47,337 nucleotides of DNA from IMG/VR virus record IMGVR_UViG_3300017971_000385, positions 1-47,337 of that record, one strand, 5' to 3'. Made by a program: the position numbers and the translations under genes. Shown in pieces: positions 1 through 6,112 of the stretch. Every line of letters starts with the position of its first letter. Position 1 is the first letter of the stretch. The DNA comes from a virus. The notes beneath the pieces were generated by a model, which saw only the letters and a list, made by a program, of their open reading frames with translations, was not told the DNA's origin and made no database searches.

Positions 1-547
1 GAATATTACCCAGCCTCAACCGGCTATCATGGCATGGGTATTCAGCCACGCAATGGAGCAAGTAGATATAGCGATCTTTCAGCAGGGATAGGGCATGGGC
101 AATCTCGGCCAATGTAGAACCGCCTACACTCAGGACGATGGGCACATCAGGATCGGTCATCTCTACAACGGCCCTGATAAAAGCCCCGTTGCGGGCATTG
201 CACGAGGCGATTTTGTAGAGTGGCAAGTCAAATTGAACCAGAAACTCCAGTGATGGCACATCCTGGGCCGTAGCGAACCAGCCGATCCCAACCTCATCGC
301 ACTTGGCGTCTATGCGCCTGAAATCATCTTCGGAGAACTCGAACATTCTCCGGTACTCTCCCCACGTGTGCCCGAATGGACTGTCATACGGTTGGGCCAG
401 CTTCTCTGGGGTGTAGAAGCTGGCCACGTCCTTACGGTGAAGCTTGACAAAATCGCAACCAATCTCGGCGGCCACTTCTATCATTCTCATGGCCAGATTC
501 AACGATCCGAGATGGTTGACGCAAAGCTCTGCAACGAAGAGGGTCAT
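1..547 (-). CDS. neuB: Sialic acid synthase (NeuB family), N-terminal part
   Basis: Partial gene running off the left edge; about 182 residues are visible. NeuB-type synthases condense phosphoenolpyruvate with an N-acetylhexosamine to give a nonulosonic acid. The opening ELCVNHLGSLNLAMRMIE matches the family's EIG.NHNG.L..A..M start, and KLHRKD, YTPEKLA, EFSEDDFRRID and YKIASCNARN follow in family order on the TIM barrel. The ATG at 547 overlaps the stop of the upstream methyltransferase as ATGA, and AAAGGA lies 7 bases before it. The C-terminal half, including any antifreeze-like (SAF) domain, is outside the window. Its neighbours are a methyltransferase, with an epimerase and a nucleotide-sugar dehydrogenase further upstream, which fits a sugar-precursor cluster. 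The exact product (sialic, legionaminic or pseudaminic acid) cannot be told. Confidence 0.85.
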   Translation of the reverse strand, partial: MTLFVAELCVNHLGSLNLAMRMIEVAAEIGCDFVKLHRKDVASFYTPEKLAQPYDSPFGHTWGEYRRMFEFSEDDFRRIDAKCDEVGIGWFATAQDVPSLEFLVQFDLPLYKIASCNARNGAFIRAVVEMTDPDVPIVLSVGGSTLAEIAHALSLLKDRYIYLLHCVAEYPCHDSRLRLGNI

Positions 548-1254
548 GGGCTTGTCCTTTTGCGCCTTACGATGGCCATGCCAAAGTCGCCCGGTCTGTC
601 CTGGAAAAACGGCGTCACCTCAAACACATTCGGGTTAACCGCATCCAGCACAGTACAGGGGCCTGGGTGAATGTTAGTATCATGGAAGACAGCTATCCCA
701 TGGGGTGCAAGAAACTCAGTATACTGCCAGTCGTTGAGGACCTGGGATACCGAATGGTCACCGTCAATGTGGAGCAGGTCAATGCCCGGCGTTTGGCCAA
801 CACCAAGCTCAATCAGCTTATCAATAATTGCTACTTTGCTTCTGGAGTCTATACCAAGCAGGTAGTGAACATGGAAAGATGAGAGCGGTACTACCTTCTT
901 GTCTGGATCAATATCCACACCAAGGTATATCACACTAGCTGCCTTTAGCTGTGCAAGGATACAAGTTGAGGTATTCTCAAATGGCCTCGTTGGTGAAGTC
1001 TTGGCAACCCCGATTTCCAAAATGCAGCCTGTTGCCCCATCCAGATCAAGCCCAAGCTCATAGAGCAGGCCGTGAAGCAACTGCCGGTTGGCGATAGAGT
1101 AATACTGGTCTGGCGTTGTCTTGTCTGTGACCAGGGAATGGAATGGCTCAATGAAGTCGGCGCGGTCGCTGTACTCTGGCTCGATGCTGGGCCGATACAG
1201 CAGGCCGGGGATGTCAGTCGGGTAGTGGGTTACGGGGTAATGTCTATTGAGCAT
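544..1254 (-). CDS. Class I SAM-dependent methyltransferase, sugar-type
   Basis: A 236-residue protein with a Rossmann methyltransferase pattern. GCILEIGVAK near residue 77 is motif I, YLGVDID the acidic end of strand 2, and DLLHIDGDHSVSQVLNDW followed by VFHDTN resembles the Methyltransf_24/cephalosporin hydroxylase-like group, whose members often modify sugars. It lies between an unknown gene and neuB, overlapping the first by 25 bases and the second by 4 (ATGA). The substrate is not visible in the sequence; O-methylation of a glycan is the simplest inference from the context. Confidence 0.7.
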   Translation of the reverse strand: MLNRHYPVTHYPTDIPGLLYRPSIEPEYSDRADFIEPFHSLVTDKTTPDQYYSIANRQLLHGLLYELGLDLDGATGCILEIGVAKTSPTRPFENTSTCILAQLKAASVIYLGVDIDPDKKVVPLSSFHVHYLLGIDSRSKVAIIDKLIELGVGQTPGIDLLHIDGDHSVSQVLNDWQYTEFLAPHGIAVFHDTNIHPGPCTVLDAVNPNVFEVTPFFQDRPGDFGMAIVRRKRTSP

Positions 1255-1565
1255 TCAGCATTTCCCCTTTCGTCTTTTTGCAATCTGATATTCTGGGCTT
1301 CGTTCTTGAGTGCCATGCACAAAAGCACATAATGCGGATCGTTCTCGGTGTCAGGTACTTGTGAATACCATTCAACCGCATTGTCTAATATGGCTGCACA
1401 TGCCTCCCGCTCTATTACTATGCCCGCCAGCCACCCTGCGTACCAGGCATTGAACAAATCTAGCCAATCGTTTTCATCAAGCTGCTGGCCAATCTTGCCA
1501 TAGCGATCCGTAAACGCCTTGACGATGCGGTGGGGAACTTGCTTGATCTCGATTTCATCTGGCAT
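1230..1565 (-). CDS. Hypothetical protein, 111 aa
   Basis: Acidic, helix-rich soluble protein with no family I recognise. The ATG at 1565 is preceded by AGGAG at a 7-base spacing, a good ribosome site, and the 3' end overlaps the methyltransferase gene by 25 bases, so it belongs to the same leftward unit. The Trp-rich segment DWLDLFNAWYAGWLAGIVIE is amphipathic rather than a clear membrane span. No catalytic motif is visible. Confidence 0.6.
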   Translation of the reverse strand: MPDEIEIKQVPHRIVKAFTDRYGKIGQQLDENDWLDLFNAWYAGWLAGIVIEREACAAILDNAVEWYSQVPDTENDPHYVLLCMALKNEAQNIRLQKDERGNAECSIDITP

Positions 1566-1575
1566 CGCATTACTC

Positions 1576-1665
1576 CTAAATCCTGACTATGCACGAACCG
1601 ATCACAGGAATGAGTGCAAACAGTATGATGGTAGCCCAGAACATCAGGCGGTCATTCTGCCTCAT
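1576..1665 (-). CDS. Putative 29-aa single-span membrane peptide
   Basis: A short frame of 29 residues: a polar start (MRQNDR), then one hydrophobic stretch LMFWATIILFALIPVIG, then SCIVRI. The ATG lies inside the end of the upstream gene, with GAGG four bases before it, and the stop falls just before the AGGAG of the next gene, so it fills what would otherwise be an 85-base gap in a tightly packed operon. Length and lack of homology keep this tentative. Confidence 0.4.
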   Translation of the reverse strand: MRQNDRLMFWATIILFALIPVIGSCIVRI

Positions 1666-2050
1666 CTGGCCTCACCCCTACCGTCTTTTCGATGAGCATC
1701 TCCCTGGAGATCATCTCCTGGATCTGCGTGCCCATCGGAATGCCGGTCTCGGCCCGGCGATGGCGCAGCCAGGCGATCTGGTTAGGCGGCAACTTCAATG
1801 AAAACGCCTTGAACTTCTCCCCAGGTGGTAGGGGAGGGCGTCCGCGTGGTGTGTACTGTGGTTTGGGTTCCGTCATTTTTTGTCCTTTCTTGTGTGATTG
1901 CCAATGCTTGTCTGCATTGGCCCAACATGACCATATCTTTCCGCCGCAAATTGGGCAGATATGACGACGGCCTGCAAATTGGTCTGTTAGATCGTATGGC
2001 ATGAATTTGATATAATCTCGTTGTCCAAATGTATATTGTTGTTTTGACAT
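1652..2050 (-). CDS. Small zinc-finger protein with ribbon-helix-helix-like tail
   Basis: 132 residues. Residues 32-53 contain CPICGG followed by H-x3-H (DKHWQSH), a C2H2-like metal site. Residues 80-115 (FSLKLPPNQIAWLRHRRAE then GTQIQEMI) resemble a ribbon-helix-helix DNA-binding unit. The ATG at 2050 has no good ribosome site, whereas an internal ATG at 1876 (MTEPKPQ) has AAAGGA seven bases upstream, so a 74-residue form lacking the zinc finger may be the main or a second product. A regulatory role is inferred from the fold only. Confidence 0.5.
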   Translation of the reverse strand: MSKQQYTFGQRDYIKFMPYDLTDQFAGRRHICPICGGKIWSCWANADKHWQSHKKGQKMTEPKPQYTPRGRPPLPPGEKFKAFSLKLPPNQIAWLRHRRAETGIPMGTQIQEMISREMLIEKTVGVRPDEAE

Positions 2051-2080
2051 TTCAAGTAGAATTCAACCAAGGGCTACTTT

Positions 2081-2239
2081 TCAAGGTGCAGGATGCCAGT
2101 TCTCATCCACTGTCGCCAGACCTTTTAGCTGGTGCAACCTGCATGTTGGCGCGAGCCAGTCTTTCACCTGGCCTGTGGCGGTTTTCTTTTCCACTGGTAC
2201 AAGTTCCCAGTTTCTAGCCGCGACCAAGGTCAGTCCCAT
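2081..2239 (-). CDS. Putative small protein, 52 aa
   Basis: An open frame of 52 residues starting MGLTLVAARNWELVPVEKKT and ending DENWHPAP. Composition looks protein-like (mixed charge, two Trp, one Cys), but no family is recognised and the ribosome site is weak. It lies downstream of the consensus promoter at 2525-2553 in the same direction. It may instead be part of a long leader RNA. Confidence 0.35.
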   Translation of the reverse strand: MGLTLVAARNWELVPVEKKTATGQVKDWLAPTCRLHQLKGLATVDENWHPAP

Positions 2240-2524
2240 TCATACCCAAGACTAGTCGGTATGTTTTAGGCGAACGTTCGATGGTCCGTACATTTAAGAC
2301 TGCCGCCCTCGCCGTCCAGGTTATTCACCTGGCTCCACACGCCGCCACAACCTGCCGCGCCTGGTTTTACGTCGAGTGTCCTCGACAAGCGTGTCATAAG
2401 CGCCACGCCGCCGCGCCATTCGCCAATGAGTAAGATGCCCGCATATCACCGACCCTATTGTCAGAACGGCCTGTCCAGATGCCTCTCTCTGGCCTTCCCA
2501 TCTCCTTACCGTCGTGACATTTTC
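2240..2524 (-). other. Leader region below the consensus promoter; no convincing gene
   Basis: About 285 bases transcribed from the promoter at 2525-2553. It contains AAGGAG at 2505-2510 without a well-spaced start codon, a short frame beginning MGRPERG of about 35 residues, and two strong hairpins: GTCGAG/CTCGAC with a 4-base loop at 2372-2387, and CCAGGT/ACCTGG with a 5-base loop at 2316-2332. A structured small RNA or long 5' leader is possible. Nothing here is a confident gene. Confidence 0.3.
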
Positions 2525-2571
2525 ATTATACACCATAAATCCCGTTGTGTCAAGCGTTTTCAACGGGATTT
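2525..2571 (-). promoter_or_regulatory. Consensus sigma70 promoter with 11-bp inverted-repeat operator
   Basis: On the minus strand, -35 TTGACA (2553-2548), a 17-base spacer and -10 TATAAT (2530-2525) are a perfect sigma70 consensus. AAATCCCGTTG (2537-2547) and CAACGGGATTT (2561-2571) form an exact 11-bp inverted repeat with the -35 box in the 13 bases between the arms. This is the layout of a dimeric repressor site blocking RNA polymerase. It would drive the leftward genes from 2239 down to neuB. Confidence 0.8.
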
Positions 2572-2766
2572 TACCGATAAAACAAAATTGTAACCGTTTG
2601 GGTAATGATAATTCCACTACATAGATATACACCAACCATGCCCAACATTCGCCAGAACTCTCTCCATAAATTGCTTTCTATCCGCTAGAATACAGACCAA
2701 TCCGCCAGCAGAAGTCAGTACAAGCCGCCATTCCTATAGGGGCTTATCTTACAATGTTGCAATCTC
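2572..2766. other. Intergenic stretch without a recognised gene
   Basis: AT-rich sequence upstream of the consensus promoter and downstream of the epimerase stop. It contains GTAATGATAATT at 2602-2613, a 12-base match to one half of the dispersed palindrome described elsewhere in this window. No convincing terminator was seen after the epimerase gene. Confidence 0.3.
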
Positions 2767-3744
2767 TCACGATAGGAATAGTGGCAAATTCCTCACTACC
2801 TGCCGCTCTACCCACTGATAGGTTTTGGCCATTCCATCTTCCAGCGAGACCTGCGGTTCGTAGCCCAGTACCTGCCGCATGATGGTCAGATCGGCATTGC
2901 GCGATCTAACTCCTTGCGGCCCACCTACGTGAACTTTCTCTATCCCTATCCCCGCCGCGCTGGCCGCGATGTCGTACATCTCATCTACAGAGACCAGCCG
3001 ATCTGTGCCGATGTTGAGCGGTTCGCGGTAGTCGCTCTCCATCAGCCCAAGCACCATCTCCAGGCAGTCGTCGATATAGCAGAACGAGCGGGTAGCCAGG
3101 CCATCGCCCCAGATCTCTATTTGATGTGAATGTGTCAGCTTTGCCACGGCCACCTTGCGACAGGCTGCCGCCGGGAGCTTTTCGCGCCCGCCAGTCCAGT
3201 CTCCTTCCGGGCCATAGACGTTGTGGAAGCGGGCGATTCTGGCTTCTGTCCCGTGCTCCTGGGCCAGATACAGAAATACATCTTCCCCAAACAGCTTCTC
3301 GGAACCATAGGCCGTATCGGGTCGACCGCGCCAGGCATCGCACTCCTTGAGCGGGTTGACCCGTTCGACCATTTGCAGGCATTCGGGATAGACGCACGCG
3401 CTACTGCTGAAGAAGACCTTGTCCAGCCCGTGCATACAGGCGGCACGGGCGGTATTGAGGTTGATACGGGCGTTATTGCGCAGGATGTCGCAATGGTTGG
3501 ACGAGATGAATCCCGCGCCGCCCATATCAGCGGCGAGGGCAAACACGGTGTCCGTGTTACCGAGTGCCTCCCATGCCGACCGCTCGTGACGCAAGTCCAG
3601 GATCAAAAACTCATCTGCTGCCGTCTCCGACCATTCTGGCCTTTTCAGATCCACGCCACGCACCCAGTACCCATCTCGCTTCAGCCGCCGCGTGAGATGG
3701 CTGCCGATGAACCCACCTGCACCGGTGACCGCGATTCGTTCCAT
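2767..3744 (-). CDS. GDP-mannose 3,5-epimerase-like NAD-dependent sugar epimerase
   Basis: 325 residues of the extended short-chain dehydrogenase family. The NAD site is VTGAGGFIGSHL at the N-terminus. AADMGGAGFISSNH, SSSACVYPE, YGSEKLFGE, RFHNVYGP, GGREKLPAAACRK and ATRSFCYIDDC closely follow plant GDP-mannose 3,5-epimerase, including its catalytic Cys (in SSAC.YPE) and Lys (in GREK.PAA) and the Y-x3-K pair. That enzyme converts GDP-D-mannose to GDP-L-galactose and GDP-L-gulose. The start (MERIAVTG) overlaps the upstream dehydrogenase stop by one base (TGATG); the longer open frame upstream is a shadow of that gene. Substrate is inferred from motif likeness. Confidence 0.85.
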   Translation of the reverse strand: MERIAVTGAGGFIGSHLTRRLKRDGYWVRGVDLKRPEWSETAADEFLILDLRHERSAWEALGNTDTVFALAADMGGAGFISSNHCDILRNNARINLNTARAACMHGLDKVFFSSSACVYPECLQMVERVNPLKECDAWRGRPDTAYGSEKLFGEDVFLYLAQEHGTEARIARFHNVYGPEGDWTGGREKLPAAACRKVAVAKLTHSHQIEIWGDGLATRSFCYIDDCLEMVLGLMESDYREPLNIGTDRLVSVDEMYDIAASAAGIGIEKVHVGGPQGVRSRNADLTIMRQVLGYEPQVSLEDGMAKTYQWVERQVVRNLPLFLS

Positions 3745-4991
3745 CAGCCTACCCCTATCTTGATGAGCTGTATTCCCTTCGGTACATGTTCCACGATATT
3801 CCAGCAGTCGATCACGATCTGGTTCTGGAATGGCAAGATACCAAATTCCGGATAGGGCAGCATGATGACGACGACGTGTGCCCCGTCTATGGCAGTCTCT
3901 GCCGACCGGCCCTCTATCATCGGATCGTGAGCGACGACGGTGAAAGATTCCTCCACCAGCCGCTCTATCAATGCCATGGATGGTGAGTCCTCGGTGATGT
4001 GTGTGCCTGCTTTGTAGGCCAGGCCCAGGATGGCCACACAATCTCCCCGCTTGGCTACTTTCTTGACTTCTTGGACGATGCGCTCTATGCCATATTCATT
4101 GAGCTGATGAATCGCATCTGGCAGGGCGGCAGGCATCCATAGATTCCTGGCATAGGCCGATAGCGCCCGGTTGTCCCGTGGAAAGCATGGCCCGCCAAAC
4201 GGGGGACCGGGCCGCAAGTACTTGGAACTGATGCGTGAATCCAGACCGAGAAAGTTCATTACGTCATGAGAATTAGTATGTGGCACACTACGGCATAGCC
4301 AGCCAATGAAATTGGCGAAGCCGATCTTCGTGGTCAAAAAGCAGTTGAGTGCCAGCTTGGCTATCTCTGCCGTGGCGGCGTTCATGGTGGCGATGGGTGG
4401 ATCGTTCTCGCAGACTCGCCGGTAGATGTCTGCCAGCGTCGCCGCCGCCAGTGGGTCCTCGCTGCCGATGAGCACGGCATCCGGCCTGAGTAGCCCATTG
4501 ATGACGTTGCCCAGGGCGATGAACTCCGGGCTATAGCACAACCCGAAGTCACGCCCACATACTGCCCCGCAACTTTCCAATGCATCCTTGATAGGCCCCA
4601 TCGTCGATCCCGGCATGACCGTCGAGGTGATGACGATCAGATGATAGGTATCTGACCACGACATGCCTTCTGCAATATCGTGGCAGGCGGCGATCACATA
4701 GTCATTGCTGAATCGCCCGTCGGGACCCGACGGCGTGGGGACGATGACGAACGTCGCCTGGGTAGAAGCCACTGCCTCGGCGGTGTCTGTCGTCGCCGCC
4801 AAATCTACCCTGGCCTTTCCGATAAGTTCTTGCAGCCCCGGTTCCCGCACTGGAGCCAGGCCGTCGTTGAGGGCATCAACGTTCGCGCTGGCTTTGTCCG
4901 CGCCGATGACCTTGAATCCACGAGACGCCAAGACGGCAGCCAGTGGCGAGCCAAGCTTGCCCAGGCCGATGACGGATATGGTGTCGATCAT
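3744..4991 (-). CDS. UDP-glucose/GDP-mannose 6-dehydrogenase family
   Basis: 415 residues. The N-terminal NAD fold begins ISVIGLGKLGSPLAAVLA and binds the dinucleotide. FVIVPTPSGPDGRFSNDYV, YSPEFIALGN and ALNCFLTTKIGFANFIG are family signatures. GGPCFPRD carries the catalytic Cys that forms the thiohemiacetal in the four-electron oxidation of C6 to a uronic acid, and ILGLAYKAGTHITEDSP begins the C-terminal domain. The start at 4991 was chosen because AGGAG lies 7 bases before it; further upstream the frame has no family likeness. UDP-glucose and GDP-mannose substrates cannot be separated by eye. Cotranscribed with the epimerase. Confidence 0.85.
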   Translation of the reverse strand: MIDTISVIGLGKLGSPLAAVLASRGFKVIGADKASANVDALNDGLAPVREPGLQELIGKARVDLAATTDTAEAVASTQATFVIVPTPSGPDGRFSNDYVIAACHDIAEGMSWSDTYHLIVITSTVMPGSTMGPIKDALESCGAVCGRDFGLCYSPEFIALGNVINGLLRPDAVLIGSEDPLAAATLADIYRRVCENDPPIATMNAATAEIAKLALNCFLTTKIGFANFIGWLCRSVPHTNSHDVMNFLGLDSRISSKYLRPGPPFGGPCFPRDNRALSAYARNLWMPAALPDAIHQLNEYGIERIVQEVKKVAKRGDCVAILGLAYKAGTHITEDSPSMALIERLVEESFTVVAHDPMIEGRSAETAIDGAHVVVIMLPYPEFGILPFQNQIVIDCWNIVEHVPKGIQLIKIGVG

Positions 4992-5013
4992 AGTCGCTCT
5001 CCTTTTTAGTTGT

Positions 5014-5355
5014 CTAGTAGCACGGCTTAAGAAGCGCCGCCGCCACGCCCTTGAAGAAAGTGCCCAGCACTGCACCCACTGCCGCCAACAGCCAGTCGGG
5101 GAGCACCGCGCCCGTTCCCGCCATGTAAAGCGCGGATCCGACGATGGCCGCTGCAAGGACGTATTTAGTCACATCCTGCCAGTTCACTTCTTGAGCGCGA
5201 AAGACCATCATGGAGTTGGGGAAATACATCCCCAGAATTGCACCGACCCCGATCACGAGCCAATTCGGCGTCACGATTCCCGTGACAGCCATGTAGAGAG
5301 ATGCGCAGACGATCACCACTGCCAATACGTGTTTGCCGATGTCTTGCCAAGTCAT
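5014..5355 (-). CDS. Internally duplicated small membrane protein, holin candidate
   Basis: 113 residues built of two copies of a ~50-residue unit: TWQDIGKHVLAVVIV...SLYMAVTGIVTPNWL and NWQDVTKYVLAAAIV...ALYMAGTGAVLPDWL. Each copy predicts two membrane spans, giving four in all. Its place after the fibre gene and a coiled-coil membrane protein is where siphophages often keep lysis genes, so a holin is possible, but no known holin family is recognised. AGGAGG precedes the ATG by 8 bases, and the gene overlaps its upstream neighbour by 4 bases. Confidence 0.6.
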   Translation of the reverse strand: MTWQDIGKHVLAVVIVCASLYMAVTGIVTPNWLVIGVGAILGMYFPNSMMVFRAQEVNWQDVTKYVLAAAIVGSALYMAGTGAVLPDWLLAAVGAVLGTFFKGVAAALLKPCY

Positions 5356-5924
5356 TTTGTTGCCTCCTGTTGTTGTGGAACTGGTTGCCTGATCGATGCG
5401 ATCAGGTCATCAAAAGTCACGCCCTGCCTATCGTGCAGGTAGAGCCCCATGATCATGCCAATGCCAGCCATTCTCTCGCTGGCGGTATTGAGTATGGCCG
5501 CCATCCTATCCATCTGGTCGGCCTGCCGCAAGCTGCTTTCCTCTTGCCAGGCCGCCGTCTTGTCCATCACTTCCACGGCATCTCTGACAGCAGTCACGGC
5601 GACGGTGACAAATCGCTCGATGTGGCTGTCCCGTTCGCGCATGGCTGTGAGATGGTGCTCTTGCTGGAGCAGAAGCCGGTCCACAAAGCCATTGGCCTTT
5701 TCCCCGTCGCCAAGGATCCGCTCCCACGCCCGCCGTTCTAATTCTGCTTGTGTCTTCGCCTTTTCGCCTTCCAGGTCGGCCTCGGTCTCTGCCCGTTTCG
5801 TCCTTGTCTCTAGCCAGCGTCGAACAGCATCCTTGATGCTGTCCTTGAACAAACTTACTAGCACCAGGATGATAGTGGCCACACTCAGGCCGTGCTGTCC
5901 GATGAATGCCCCAATCTCATCCAC
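5352..5924 (-). CDS. Membrane-anchored coiled-coil protein, lysis-region candidate
   Basis: 190 residues: an N-terminal span (LSVATIILVLVSLFKDSI), then a long charged helix (RWLETRTKRAETEADLEGEKAKTQ...) and further helices to about residue 160. This layout, one anchor plus coiled coil, is seen in some phage holin and spanin-like proteins; that is an inference from shape only. GTG start at 5924 with AGAGGA upstream. The stop overlaps the next gene's ATG. Confidence 0.55.
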   Translation of the reverse strand: MDEIGAFIGQHGLSVATIILVLVSLFKDSIKDAVRRWLETRTKRAETEADLEGEKAKTQAELERRAWERILGDGEKANGFVDRLLLQQEHHLTAMRERDSHIERFVTVAVTAVRDAVEVMDKTAAWQEESSLRQADQMDRMAAILNTASERMAGIGMIMGLYLHDRQGVTFDDLIASIRQPVPQQQEATK

Positions 5925-6111
5925 CGCCAGGTTCCTCTTTGTCAGAATCCTTTTCCATCTCGCGCCCCATCTCTTCCCCGACTGCCCGCCGCTGGAATGC
6001 CTGAAACGCCTGGAGGCAAAGCTGGGCCGCTAATGCGGGTGGGATGTCGCCGCCGGTGATGAGGTTGACACTGCCATCTTCTTGTAAGACAACCGTCAGG
6101 GTTCTTGGCAT
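5917..6111 (-). CDS. Hypothetical protein, 64 aa
   Basis: A small protein with a beta-hairpin-like start (RTLTVVLQEDGSVNLITG), an Ala/Leu-rich helix (PALAAQLCLQAFQAFQ) and an acidic, Gly-rich end. AGGAG eight bases before the ATG overlaps the stop region of the fibre gene, showing coupling. No family is recognised. Confidence 0.6.
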   Translation of the reverse strand: MPRTLTVVLQEDGSVNLITGGDIPPALAAQLCLQAFQAFQRRAVGEEMGREMEKDSDKEEPGGG

Positions 6112-6112
6112 T

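Noticed and set aside
2150-2200. Plus-strand terminator-like hairpin (GCCAG...CTGGC then T-rich)
   Set aside because: The stem is only 5 bp and the T run is 7 bases away, so it is too weak to call.
2321-2635. Open frame of 104 residues on the minus strand
   Set aside because: It runs across the consensus promoter and operator, and its sequence does not look protein-like; treated as leader.
2767-4041. Longer start for the epimerase
   Set aside because: The extra N-terminal part lies over the dehydrogenase gene and has shadow-like, Arg/His-rich composition; MERIAV with a stop-start overlap is the clear start.
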